Shown: piece after piece, positions 56,402-64,000 of the stretch
How the letters are laid out: each line of letters begins with the position of its first letter
Position numbering within the stretch: the stretch's first letter is position 1
Position numbers and translations under genes: made by a program
Assembly (NCBI RefSeq): GCF_003260125.1
Contig: NZ_QHKO01000013.1
Location: forward strand, 1 to 64,000
Source of the DNA: Lujinxingia litoralis
GTDB taxonomy: Bacteria; Myxococcota_A; Bradymonadia; Bradymonadales; Bradymonadaceae
DNA: 64,000 nucleotides
Direction of reading: 5' to 3'
Notes under the pieces: generated by a model
What the model saw: the letters and a program-made list of their open reading frames with translations, nothing else
Databases searched by the model: none
Told to the model about the DNA's origin: nothing

Positions 56402-56950
56402 ATGAGCAACCAGATGCGTCAGCACCTGCGCTTTCGCCTGATTCACCACATGCGCTGGCTGCGCTTCAAGCGCATCCTGGGCTACCTGGGCCCCGGCGTG
56501 TACTTCGACCGCCGGGTCGAACTGATGCGCTACCCCGCCAACATCCACATCGGCAAAAACGTCGTGCTCAAAGAAGGTGCGCGCCTCTGCGCCTGCAACC
56601 CGCACGCCCATATCCGCATCGGCCAGAACACCTCGATCGGCTACCACACCTTCCTCTTCGCCTCGGCCGGCATCACCATCGGCCGCGACTGCCTGATCGC
56701 CCCCTTTGTCTACATCGTCGACAGCGACCACCAGGCACGCCGCGACCGCCCCATCCACACCCAGCCCAACCAGGCCCGCCCCATCGTCATCGAAGACGAT
56801 GTCTGGATCGGCGCCGGCGCCAAACTCCTTAAAGGCGTGCGCATCGCCCGCGGCGCCGTCATCGCCGCCGGCGCCATCGTGCGCAAAGACGTCGGCCCCT
56901 ATCAGATCGTCGGCGGTGTCCCCGCCCGCACTCTGGGAGAACGCCAATGA
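56402..56950 (+). CDS. Hexapeptide-repeat (LbH) acyltransferase
   Basis: A 182-residue left-handed beta-helix protein. The [IVL]-G-x4 repeats run from about residue 50 to 170: NIHIGKNVVL, HIRIGQNTSI, GITIGRDCLI and DVWIGAGAKLLKGVRIARGAVIAAGAIV. The H of SDHQ at about 111 is the likely catalytic base, as in maltose/galactoside acetyltransferases. The C-terminal loop VGGVPAR is typical of O-acetyltransferases. Its stop overlaps the start of the cytidylyltransferase gene (ATGA), suggesting a common cell-surface sugar pathway. Confidence 0.88.
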   Translation: MSNQMRQHLRFRLIHHMRWLRFKRILGYLGPGVYFDRRVELMRYPANIHIGKNVVLKEGARLCACNPHAHIRIGQNTSIGYHTFLFASAGITIGRDCLIAPFVYIVDSDHQARRDRPIHTQPNQARPIVIEDDVWIGAGAKLLKGVRIARGAVIAAGAIVRKDVGPYQIVGGVPARTLGERQ

Positions 56951-57672
56951 AGCGCCCCTCCACCGGCGCGGTGATCTTGAGCCGCTTCTCCTCCCGGCGC
57001 CTCCCCGGCAAGGCCCTGATGCCCCTGGGCGGCCGCCCCCTGCTGGCCTTTGTCATCGAGCGGGTGCGTACCGTGCTGCCCACCGAGCGCATCGTGGTGG
57101 CCACCTCGGTGGAGGCCTCCGATGACCCGATCGCCGCCTTCTGTCAGGCCCACCAGGTGACCTGCTACCGCGGCGACCTCCACGACGTGGCTGCTCGCTT
57201 TGTGGGCGCCGCGCGCACCGCCGGCTTCGACTTCGCCTGCCGCATCAACGGCGACAACGCCTTTGTCGACGCCCCCACCCTGCGCGACATGCTGCAACTG
57301 GCCGACTCCAACGACTACGACTTCGTGACCAACGTCCACGGCCGCACCTTCCCGGTGGGCATGAGCATCGAGATCGTGCGCACCGAATTTATGCTGCGCC
57401 TGCTCCGCCACCTCGACGCTCCCGAGCACCGCGAGCACGTGACCCTGGCCCTCTACCAGCGCCCCCACCTGGGCCGCCGGCGCTACGTCTACAACACCGG
57501 CCTCCCCCGGGCCGCCGGCCTCCACCTGGCCATCGACGAGTTCGCCGACCTGGCCCGCGCCCGCGCCCTGGTCGCCCGTATGACCGGCCCCCACACCGAC
57601 TACGACCTGGCGCGCCTCCTTCAGCTCCTGCCCGCCGAGCCCCCGTGCTCCACCCGCTCCTCCCCGGCCTGA
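56947..57672 (+). CDS. SpsF/NeuA-type cytidylyltransferase family protein
   Basis: A 241-residue Rossmann-type nucleotidyltransferase. The N-terminal site reads ILSRFSSRRLPGKALMPLGG, matching the RxGSxRLPGKxL motif of SpsF/acylneuraminate cytidylyltransferases. IVVATSVEASDD and YRGDLHDVAARFVGAA follow, and the metal-binding Asp lies in INGDNAFVD. The product would be a CMP- or CDP-activated sugar or polyol for polysaccharide. ATGA overlap with the acyltransferase gene. No glycosyltransferase nearby. Confidence 0.82.
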   Translation: MKRPSTGAVILSRFSSRRLPGKALMPLGGRPLLAFVIERVRTVLPTERIVVATSVEASDDPIAAFCQAHQVTCYRGDLHDVAARFVGAARTAGFDFACRINGDNAFVDAPTLRDMLQLADSNDYDFVTNVHGRTFPVGMSIEIVRTEFMLRLLRHLDAPEHREHVTLALYQRPHLGRRRYVYNTGLPRAAGLHLAIDEFADLARARALVARMTGPHTDYDLARLLQLLPAEPPCSTRSSPA

Positions 57673-57780
57673 CCGGCGAGCTCTCCCCCCCATGCGGCCC
57701 TTGCCATCGCCTGCCGGTGCCTACCCCTTGGCTCGCCACGCCTGGCACTTCGCAAAAATCCCCCGCACCTTCTCCCCCGG

Positions 57781-59262
57781 ATGTACCCCATGCACACCGT
57801 CGATGTCGCCGTGATCGGCGCCGGTTTCGGTGGTCTGGCCACCGCCCTCACCCTGGCTGAAGAAGGCCTCGATACCGCCCTCTTCGAGCGCCTGACCTAC
57901 CCCGGCGGCTGCGCCAGCACCTTTTATCGCCGCGGCTACCGCTTTGAGGCCGGCGCCACCCTCTTCTCGGGCTTTGGCCCCGGACAGCTCTTCGATACCT
58001 GGATCAAGCGCCACAACCTCCCGGTGCGCTTCGAATCCCTCGACCCGCTGGTCACCCTGCGCACCGCCGAGATGGAGCTGGCCATCTCCAGCGATCGCCA
58101 CGCGCTGACCGCCGCCTTCTGCGCCATCCCCGGCGCGCCCACCGGGGCCCTCCGGCGCTTTTTCGCCTACCAGCAACGCGTCGCCGACGCCCTCTGGGCG
58201 CTCTTCGATGACCCCACGCTCCTGCCCCCCTTCACCCCCGCCAACCTCACCCGCCACCTGGGCCGATCCCCGCGCTACCTGGTGCTACTCAACGCCGTGG
58301 GGCGATCGGTCGGCGACGTGCTCAAACGCTTTGAGCTCGCCAGCTTCCAGCCACTGCGCACCTACCTCAACGCCGTCTGCCAGATCACCGTGCAGGCCAG
58401 CGCCGACCAGGCCGAAGCCCCCTTTGCGCTGGCGGCCATCGACTACTTCTTTCGCGGCACCGGCCATATTCACGGCGGCATCGGCCAGCTTGCCACCGCC
58501 CTGACCGACGCCATCCAGAAGCTCGGGGGACAGGTGTACATGGCCGACCCGGTGCGCCGCCTCACCCGCGAACACGACCACTGGGTGCTCCAGAGTCGCC
58601 GCCGCACCCTGCGCGCGCGCTTTGTGGTGGCCAACCTGCTTCCCGCCGCGCTCCTCCAACTCCTGGACGATCCGCAGCTCGCCAGCCCCTCCCTCGACCG
58701 CCACCACACCGCCGTCCAGGGCGGCTGGGGCGCCGCCATGCTCTACCTGGGCGTCGACCGCACCCAACTCGCGCGACCCGAGGCCTTTCACCTGGAACTC
58801 GTCGACCAGACCGACGCCCCCTTTCGCGAGGGCAACCACGTCTTCTGCTCGGTCAGCGACGCCGACGAGGCAGGCCGCGCCCCCGACGATCAACGCGTCG
58901 TCACCCTCTCCACCCACGTGCGCATGGCGCGCTACGCCGACGCCTCCCCCACTGAGCGGGCTGCCTACATTCACGACGTCCAAGAGCGCATGCGCCAGAC
59001 CCTGAAGCTGCGCGCCCCCGAGTTGAGCCACGCCATCCGCTTTGAGATGACCGCCAGCCCCCGCACCTTCGAGCGCTTCACCGCCCGACCTCACGGCTAC
59101 GTCGGCGGTGTTCCTCGCCGCAAAGGCCTACAGAACTACCGCGACCTCGGCCCGCAGCAGGTCGCCCCAGACCTCTACCTGGTCGGCGACAGCGTCTTCC
59201 CGGGCCAGAGCACCCTGGCGGTGGCCCTGGGCGGCCTACGCACCGCCCGGGCCATCCTCTGA
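57781..59262 (+). CDS. FAD-dependent CrtI/CrtH-like oxidoreductase
   Basis: A 493-residue flavoprotein. The Rossmann FAD site reads VAVIGAGFGGLATALTLAEEGL, and PGGCASTFYRRGYRFEAGATLFSG is typical of the phytoene desaturase/carotenoid isomerase group. The C-terminal FAD motif is LYLVGDSVFPGQSTLAVALGG. It could oxidise or isomerise a polyene; no other carotenoid gene is in the window, so a carotenoid role is open. A start ATG at 57790 is possible. Its last 27 bases recur at 59817 as part of a duplication. Confidence 0.82.
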   Translation: MYPMHTVDVAVIGAGFGGLATALTLAEEGLDTALFERLTYPGGCASTFYRRGYRFEAGATLFSGFGPGQLFDTWIKRHNLPVRFESLDPLVTLRTAEMELAISSDRHALTAAFCAIPGAPTGALRRFFAYQQRVADALWALFDDPTLLPPFTPANLTRHLGRSPRYLVLLNAVGRSVGDVLKRFELASFQPLRTYLNAVCQITVQASADQAEAPFALAAIDYFFRGTGHIHGGIGQLATALTDAIQKLGGQVYMADPVRRLTREHDHWVLQSRRRTLRARFVVANLLPAALLQLLDDPQLASPSLDRHHTAVQGGWGAAMLYLGVDRTQLARPEAFHLELVDQTDAPFREGNHVFCSVSDADEAGRAPDDQRVVTLSTHVRMARYADASPTERAAYIHDVQERMRQTLKLRAPELSHAIRFEMTASPRTFERFTARPHGYVGGVPRRKGLQNYRDLGPQQVAPDLYLVGDSVFPGQSTLAVALGGLRTARAIL

Positions 59263-59308
59263 TCGTCTGACATCGCGCCACCTTTTCCTTCGACCACCGG
59301 AGCCTGCC

Positions 59309-59755
59309 ATGTCCCACACTCCCACCGCCGACGACCTCATCGATCGCCATCATCTGCAGCCCCACCCCGCCGGTGGCTACTTCAGCGAAACCTGGCGCTC
59401 CGCCCTCACCCTGCCCGCCGCCATACTCCCGGACGAAGACGTCCCCCGACAGGCGGGCACGGCCATCTACTACCTACTCCTGAGCGACCAGCTCTGCGTT
59501 CGCCACCGCCTCTTCTCCGACAAACTCTGGTTCCACCTGCTGGGCGACCCGCTCACCCTCTCCCTGGAGTCCCCACGGGGCGACCTCCGCGAGCTCACCC
59601 TGGGCCCGACCCCCGATCTCATCTTCCAGGCCCTGGCCCCCGCCCATCACTGGCAGTCCGCTCGCCCCCTGCCAGGCCCCACCGGCTACGCGCTGATGGC
59701 GTCGGTGGCGGTCCCCGGCTTTGACTTCGGCGACTTTGAGCACTTCAGCCCCTGA
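59309..59755 (+). CDS. DUF985 cupin protein, copy 1
   Basis: A 148-residue single-domain cupin of the DUF985 family. It shows LQPHPAGGYFSETWRS at the N-terminus, AIYYLLLSDQLCVRHRL, LWFHLLGDPLTL and VAVPGFDFGDFE. Likely metal-binding His and Glu residues are present. Biochemistry of the family is little known. The start lies 46 bases after the oxidoreductase stop. It is the first copy of a tandem duplication; the second is at 59890-60336, about 70% identical by eye at protein level. Confidence 0.9.
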   Translation: MSHTPTADDLIDRHHLQPHPAGGYFSETWRSALTLPAAILPDEDVPRQAGTAIYYLLLSDQLCVRHRLFSDKLWFHLLGDPLTLSLESPRGDLRELTLGPTPDLIFQALAPAHHWQSARPLPGPTGYALMASVAVPGFDFGDFEHFSP

Positions 59756-59889
59756 CCCCACGGCCCTCCGAGACCCGACATCTGGCCAGGACGCGCGCTC
59801 CCTACGAGTTGACTGCCTGCGCACCGCCCGGACCATTCTCTAAGATGCAGGCATCGCCCACCATCGCCTCCCAGCCTCCGGAGCTCGCC

Positions 59890-60336
59890 ATGTCCCATCT
59901 GCCCACGGCCGACGACCTCATCGCTCGCCACGACCTGCAGCCCCACCCCGGAGGCGGCTACTTCAGCGAGACCTGGCGCGCCACCCTCACTCTGCCCCCC
60001 GGCACCCTCCCCGACGACGGCACTCCCCGTCAGGCCGGCTCCGCCATCTACTACCTCCTCCGAGCCGACCAGCGCTGCGATCGCCACCGACTCGCCGCAG
60101 ACGAGCTCTGGTTTCACCTGCTGGGCGACCCGCTCATCCTCTTCCTGGAATCTCCCCGCGGCGACACCCATCAACTCACTCTGGGCCCCACCGCCGATCT
60201 CATTTTCCAGGCCCTGGCCCCGGCCAACTACTGGCAGTCCGCCCACCAGGTCCCGGGCCCTGTGGGCTACGCGCTCATGGCCACCGTCGCGGTCCCCGGC
60301 TTTGATTTTGACGACTTGGAACTCTCCGCCCGCTGA
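59890..60336 (+). CDS. DUF985 cupin protein, copy 2
   Basis: A 148-residue paralogue of the preceding cupin with identical length. Conserved segments include LQPHPGGGYFSETWRA, SAIYYLLRADQRCDRHRL and LWFHLLGDPLILFLESPRGD. Differences cluster in the region after the N-terminal motif and at the C-terminus (DDLELSAR). Both copies keep the same His/Glu pattern, so neither looks inactivated. Between them lies a remnant of the oxidoreductase 3' end, which shows how the duplication was made. Confidence 0.9.
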   Translation: MSHLPTADDLIARHDLQPHPGGGYFSETWRATLTLPPGTLPDDGTPRQAGSAIYYLLRADQRCDRHRLAADELWFHLLGDPLILFLESPRGDTHQLTLGPTADLIFQALAPANYWQSAHQVPGPVGYALMATVAVPGFDFDDLELSAR

Positions 60337-60508
60337 ACAACCTCCCCTCCTTTCACCTCTTAACTCCCAGCTTCCCGCTTCCCGCTCTCCGATCCTCGCT
60401 TCCCTTCGTAGGCGACCCCCAAAAATCTCCTACCTTTAGTCGCGCGCCTGGCTGCAGCTGCGCGCCTTCTGCCTGCCGCCTACCTGTGACCTCCGACCAG
60501 GATGGACC

Positions 60509-61246
60509 ATGCCCGAGTGGGTTCTCGTACTGGTACTCGCAACGATCACCGCGCTCGCCACGGGGCTCGGGCCGCTGCCGCTGATCTGGGTCGAGAAAGA
60601 AAACAAAACCCTGCTGGCGCACGGCACCGCGATCGCCGCCGGCCTGATGCTCTCGGCGAGCTTCAACCTGGTGAACGAAGGCATCGCTACCGGGGTCTGG
60701 CGCACCACCGGCGGGCTACTCATCGGTCTTGTCTTCATCTACCTCAGCGATCGCTGGCTTGAGGGGCGAGATATCGAATTTGCCGACCTCCAGGGGGCAG
60801 GTGCCACCCAGGCCCTGATCTTTTTGGGCGTCATGACCCTTCATTCCTTCGCCGAGGGCATCAGCGTCGGCGTGGCCTTTGGCGGTGGCCAGACCTTTGG
60901 AGTCCTCATCGCCATCGCCATCGCCGTCCACAACATCCCCGAGGGCCTGGCCATCGGCGTGGGCATGGTCCCCCGCGGCATGCCCTGGTGGAAGGCCTCC
61001 CTCTGGAGCATCTTCTCCAGCCTCCCCCAGCCCCTCCTCGCGCTCCCGGCCTACCTCTTCGTCGAGACCTTCCGCCCCGCCCTCCCCGTCGGATTGGGCA
61101 TCGCCGCCGGCGCCATGATCTGGATGGTCGTCGCCGAACTCATCCCCAACGCGCTCCAGGATGGCGAGCGCATGCCCATCGCCGCCACCCTCACCGTGTC
61201 GGTCGCGGCGATGACGGCGTTTCAGGCGCTCTTTAGTGGGATGTGA
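60509..61246 (+). CDS. ZIP family metal transporter
   Basis: A 245-residue inner-membrane protein with about seven or eight hydrophobic helices. The metal-site helices are present: LHSFAEGISVGVAFGGG in TM4 and VHNIPEGLAIGVGM in TM5 (HNxPEG motif). ZIP proteins import zinc or other divalent metals. No histidine-rich loop. The ATG has AGGATGGA just upstream. It is followed by a 387-base gap. Confidence 0.92.
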   Translation: MPEWVLVLVLATITALATGLGPLPLIWVEKENKTLLAHGTAIAAGLMLSASFNLVNEGIATGVWRTTGGLLIGLVFIYLSDRWLEGRDIEFADLQGAGATQALIFLGVMTLHSFAEGISVGVAFGGGQTFGVLIAIAIAVHNIPEGLAIGVGMVPRGMPWWKASLWSIFSSLPQPLLALPAYLFVETFRPALPVGLGIAAGAMIWMVVAELIPNALQDGERMPIAATLTVSVAAMTAFQALFSGM

Positions 61247-61633
61247 GGCGCAGGCCGAATCCTCTCCCCACCCCACGCTCCCCTCCACGCCCGAAATCCC
61301 CACTCCGCCCCGCCCCCCAAAACATCCCGAACGCCCCCCCCCAAAAACACGCCCCATCTTTTTTACCCCCGCCCCCCGCGCCTTTCTTGCTCCCCCGGCC
61401 GCCCTCACTACAATGGCCGCTCCTTACGCAAGCTCAGACGCATCGGTGCTTCGATCCGATGCATGTGTTTTCGGGCGACACGCGATCCCGGATCGGCCTC
61501 GATCCTCATCGCCACCCGAGGGGGCACGCACCAGGGCGCGAGCTCCCGACCACCCGGACCCCGGTCCCGGGGGCCGGGACTCCCCCTTCCTGCTCCTGCC
61601 GGTGAGTTGCCCCCGACCCAGGGTGTCTCTCCC
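61247..61633. other. Long upstream region of the 61634 operon
   Basis: A C-rich gap of 387 bases. A fair sigma-70 pair, TTGCTC (61387-61392) and TACAAT (61409-61414), has 16-base spacing. It would leave a leader of about 210 bases containing a perfect 7-bp stem (61440-61446 with 61456-61462) and further GC-rich hairpins. No known riboswitch class was recognised. Confidence 0.5.
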
Positions 61634-62041
61634 ATGATCGATCCGATGTACCCCGGCGTGAGCTGGTTTTTGTGGATCGTCGCCGTGGCCTTCTTTTTAG
61701 GCTCGGCGCTCCCCCTTCTTTTGGTCCCCCTGCGCTGGGGCCGGGCCTTTGGCTGGACCCTTCCCGCAGAGGATCGCTTCACGGTGTACCTGGGCCGCTG
61801 CCTGGGCGGCGTCGCCGTGGTGCTCTCCCTGGCCACCTTCCGCGCCGCCACTGCCCCGGCCTCCTACCTGGGCACCCTGGAGATTCTTTTGGGGGCGGCC
61901 ACCGCCCTGCTGGCCGTGCACATCCACGGCGCGCTGAGCGGGGGGCAGCCCTGGCAGGAAAACGCTGAAATCGCCATGTACGCCGGCATCGTCATCCCCG
62001 GCCTCTGGCTCTACGCCCAACTCCCGGGAGCCCTACTATGA
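61634..62041 (+). CDS. Hypothetical four-helix membrane protein
   Basis: A 135-residue protein with about four transmembrane helices and short loops, starting MIDPMYPGVSWFLWIVAVAF. I know no family. Its stop overlaps the next start (ATGA). It is the first gene of a coupled set with a GST-like and a P450-like gene. It may be a membrane partner of those enzymes. A longer upstream frame is not supported by composition. Confidence 0.7.
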   Translation: MIDPMYPGVSWFLWIVAVAFFLGSALPLLLVPLRWGRAFGWTLPAEDRFTVYLGRCLGGVAVVLSLATFRAATAPASYLGTLEILLGAATALLAVHIHGALSGGQPWQENAEIAMYAGIVIPGLWLYAQLPGALL

Positions 62042-62787
62042 GCCTCGAACACCCCATCCTCCTCTACCAGTTTCCCCCCGCGCTGGGGCTGCCCATCAGC
62101 GAGAGCCCCCCCTGCGCCAAAGTCGAAGCCTACCTGCGCCTGACCCGCACCCCCTATGAGCTGGCCGTGGGCGACACGCGCCGCTCCCCCAACAAGATGG
62201 TCCCCTTTGTGCGCTGGCCCCGGGGCCACCTGCAGGCCGAGTCCTCCGAGATCATCGCGGCCCTGGAGCCCCGGGCCGCGCTCAACGCCGACCTCTGCCC
62301 CACCCGTCTACTCGCCGGCCAGGAACTCGCCAGGCAGGTCGAAGAGGTGGTCTACGACGCCTGCCTCTACGACCGCTTCGTCGTCGTAGAGGGCTGGCGC
62401 TACCAGCGCCCGATCACCCGCGCGCTGATCGCGCACTTTCTCCCGACAGCCCTGTTGACGCCGGCCACCGCCCTGGTGCGCCGCCAGCAGATCCGCCGCG
62501 CCCGACGCGGCGTGATGCGCGCCCCGGGCACCGGCTACCGCATCGCCTGCCTCACCATCGCCCGGGTCGAGGCCCTCCTGGCCGACGAGCCCTTTTTGGG
62601 CGGCCCGCGCCCCGCCACCGTGGATTGCGCCATCTGGGCCAACCTCATCCACACCGCCGCCACCCCCAACGACTCCCCCACCCGACGCACCCTGCGCGCC
62701 TCCTCGCCACTGATGGACTGGCTGCTCCGCATGGGCGAGTCGGCCGGCTGGGACGTGGACCCGGCCACGATCGGGAGGTTTTTGTGA
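62038..62787 (+). CDS. Glutathione S-transferase/metaxin-like protein
   Basis: A 249-residue protein. A thioredoxin-fold N-terminal region has ILLYQFPPALGLPISESPPCAKVEAYLRL, with a SPPC in place of the usual GST loop, and VPFVRWPRGHLQAESSEII, the cis-Pro and ES substrate-binding residues. The C-terminal half is helical, as in GST and metaxin/FAXC proteins, and contains PATVDCAIWANLI. Enzyme activity is uncertain. ATGA and GTGA overlaps link it to both neighbours. Confidence 0.82.
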   Translation: MSLEHPILLYQFPPALGLPISESPPCAKVEAYLRLTRTPYELAVGDTRRSPNKMVPFVRWPRGHLQAESSEIIAALEPRAALNADLCPTRLLAGQELARQVEEVVYDACLYDRFVVVEGWRYQRPITRALIAHFLPTALLTPATALVRRQQIRRARRGVMRAPGTGYRIACLTIARVEALLADEPFLGGPRPATVDCAIWANLIHTAATPNDSPTRRTLRASSPLMDWLLRMGESAGWDVDPATIGRFL

Positions 62788-63986
62788 GACTTCGACCGCT
62801 CTTCTACGCCCTGGCCCATCCGCTGGTCTACGCGATGGTGCCCCTGAAGACCCTGGCCTTCACCACCCGGTTTACCTTTTTGCGCGGGCTCCTCCTGGAG
62901 TTCACCGCCTTTATGGACGTCCTGCTGGTCGGCCTGCTGGTCCAGAACCACGCGCTGCGGCTCACGGCCAAAGCCTTCGGCGGCAACTTCATCTTTGGTC
63001 GCACGCTGATGGAGACCGACCACTCCCGCGCGGCCGCCGCCCTGATGGAGCCGCACCTGCGCGGCAATCTCTTTATGGGCCTGCCCATCGTGGGGTTTGC
63101 CCCCACGGTTTTCATGACCAACGCCGGCCCGATCAACGTCAGCCAGCCGGCCCGCGGGGTCCTGCGCGGCCACCTCGACGCCATGCTTCAGAGCGACGCG
63201 CTGCGCCATCCCGACCTCGACGCCACCGGCGCCCGTGTGGCGCACGCCCTCCACGACTGGGTCCAGGGCCCGCGCCCCCTCACCCTCTGGGCGCTGCGTG
63301 GCGCGGCCACCCGGGTGCTGGCCATTCTCCTGGCCGACGTCGATCTCCCCCAGGACCAGGCCCGAACGATCACCGCGGCCTACCTGCGCCGCTTCGCCGA
63401 ACTCTCGGCCTTCTACTACTACGCCCCCTGGATGCTCAGCCTGCTGGGCACCCACGAGGCCATGCGCCACGAGGTCTTTCTCCCCTTAAAGCGCCACGGC
63501 ATCAACGCCCTGGTCGTCGACATGATGCTCTTCGCCGGCATGTTCAGCGTGGGCACCATCGTGATGAAATGCGTCGACTTCGCCCGCGACTACGACATCG
63601 ACTACCCGGCCCTCTCCCCTACCGAGCGCCAGGCCTTCGTGGTCGAGTCGCTGCGCCTCTTCCCCACCGTCTCCTCGGTGCACCGGGTGGTCGAGAACCC
63701 CGAGCCCTTTGAGCTGCGCGGCCGCACCATCACCGCGCGCCCCGGCATGGAGATCGCCTACCCCTTTGTCTGCATTCACCAAAACGCCGACCTCTTCCCC
63801 CAGCCCGAGCGCCTGCGCCTGGACCGCCCCGGCGACCAGGTGGCCAACATCCTGAGCTGGTCCCGCGGCCCCCATCAATGCCCGCTGCGCGACCTCTCGG
63901 TGGTGGTGACCACCCTGATGCTCGACGCTCTGGCCGAATCCCACGGCGATCTGCGCCAGCTCCACATCGCCAACATCGAGGTCTGA
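62784..63986 (+). CDS. Cytochrome P450-like protein
   Basis: A 400-residue P450-like protein. The K-helix ExxR is VVESLRLFPTVSSVHR. The heme loop is LSWSRGPHQCPLRDL, with the thiolate Cys kept but Trp in place of the usual Phe and Leu in place of the final Gly of FxxGxxxCxG. The N-terminus is hydrophobic (LRPLFYALAHPLVYAMVPLK), so it may be membrane attached. The GTG start overlaps the GST-like stop. No ferredoxin partner is visible. Substrate unknown. It could be a non-canonical P450 or an inactive relative. Confidence 0.75.
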   Translation: MRLRPLFYALAHPLVYAMVPLKTLAFTTRFTFLRGLLLEFTAFMDVLLVGLLVQNHALRLTAKAFGGNFIFGRTLMETDHSRAAAALMEPHLRGNLFMGLPIVGFAPTVFMTNAGPINVSQPARGVLRGHLDAMLQSDALRHPDLDATGARVAHALHDWVQGPRPLTLWALRGAATRVLAILLADVDLPQDQARTITAAYLRRFAELSAFYYYAPWMLSLLGTHEAMRHEVFLPLKRHGINALVVDMMLFAGMFSVGTIVMKCVDFARDYDIDYPALSPTERQAFVVESLRLFPTVSSVHRVVENPEPFELRGRTITARPGMEIAYPFVCIHQNADLFPQPERLRLDRPGDQVANILSWSRGPHQCPLRDLSVVVTTLMLDALAESHGDLRQLHIANIEV

Positions 63987-64000
63987 TGCGCTCCCTGATC
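63986..64000 (+). CDS. Possible start of next gene, cut by window edge
   Basis: An ATG at 63986 overlaps the P450-like stop (TGATG), as at other joints of this operon. Only five codons (MRSLI) are visible, so it is listed for completeness. Confidence 0.35.

Larger units (their letters stand above)
59236..60336 (+). repeat. 581-bp-offset tandem duplication
   Basis: The end of the oxidoreductase gene (59236-59262) recurs at 59817-59843, still ending in a stop codon. The following cupin gene recurs with start codons 581 bases apart (59309, 59890) and stop codons 581 apart (59755, 60336). So both the 46-base spacer and the gene are copied with no net indel. Sequence has since diverged at many positions. 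Confidence 0.9.

Noticed and set aside
57781..59262. Carotenoid biosynthesis cluster
   Set aside because: Only the CrtI-like flavoprotein is present; no crtB, crtE or other carotenoid gene is seen, so the pathway cannot be claimed.

Overview
The window is a dense, very GC-rich bacterial chromosome segment of about 58 protein genes. I see no tRNA, rRNA, CRISPR array, insertion sequence or prophage. The gene mix fits a predatory or social delta-type proteobacterium, with Bradymonadales or Myxococcota-like as my inference: many lipoproteins with Glu/Ala/Pro linkers, FHA and PEGA-linked Ser/Thr kinase signalling, hybrid histidine kinases, and a J-domain-like adaptor. Intergenic DNA is conspicuously C-rich on the + strand, and the ribosomal operon lies on the minus strand. 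That is consistent with forks moving right to left.

Layout. Positions 1-4200 hold mainly minus-strand genes: a BASS transporter, small lipoproteins and a UDP-sugar pyrophosphorylase. Positions 4200-10140 hold a minus-strand stress operon, prkA - DUF444 (yeaH-like) - spoVR - pyrD, preceded by a good sigma-54 promoter candidate with an upstream palindrome. Positions 10.4-13.2 kb hold an endonuclease III homologue, a methylmalonyl-CoA epimerase and an FHA protein. Positions 13.2-16.6 kb hold the conserved rpsB-tsf-pyrH-frr operon (minus), with hairpin terminators or attenuators between genes. Positions 17-26.6 kb hold unknown secreted proteins, cardiolipin synthase, a fused AroB-AroA shikimate enzyme and a DUF4105 outer-envelope protein.

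Positions 26.6-33 kb hold a LysM/MepA-type murein endopeptidase, a TPR protein, a Ser/Thr kinase with a PEGA tail, and an overlapping trio ending in a degenerate J-domain protein. Positions 33-37.4 kb hold the def-fmt-rsmB-rpe-cat operon (plus). Positions 37.3-43.3 kb hold a hybrid histidine kinase with a decayed ATPase domain, an FKBP lipoprotein, a DUF427 protein whose start codon lies in a long inverted repeat, two lipoproteins and a 43-bp minisatellite. Positions 43.3-49 kb hold a MATE exporter, an HrpB-type helicase and an ABC exporter. Positions 49.5-55.6 kb hold an intact hybrid histidine kinase, a pair of alpha/beta hydrolases (one cytosolic, one lipoprotein), a chemoreceptor-like protein and a single-domain response regulator.

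Positions 55.7-64 kb hold an envelope and small-molecule section: a hexapeptide acyltransferase with a cytidylyltransferase, a CrtI-like oxidoreductase, two DUF985 cupins from an exact 581-bp-offset tandem duplication, a ZIP transporter, and a translationally coupled membrane protein - GST-like - P450-like cassette.

The most notable items are the AroB-AroA fusion, the inverted repeat over the DUF427 start codon, the sigma-54-type control region of prkA, the ATPase-decayed hybrid kinase beside an intact counterpart, the 581-bp duplication and the GST/P450-like cassette. Functions were assigned from motifs read by eye; no database search was run.
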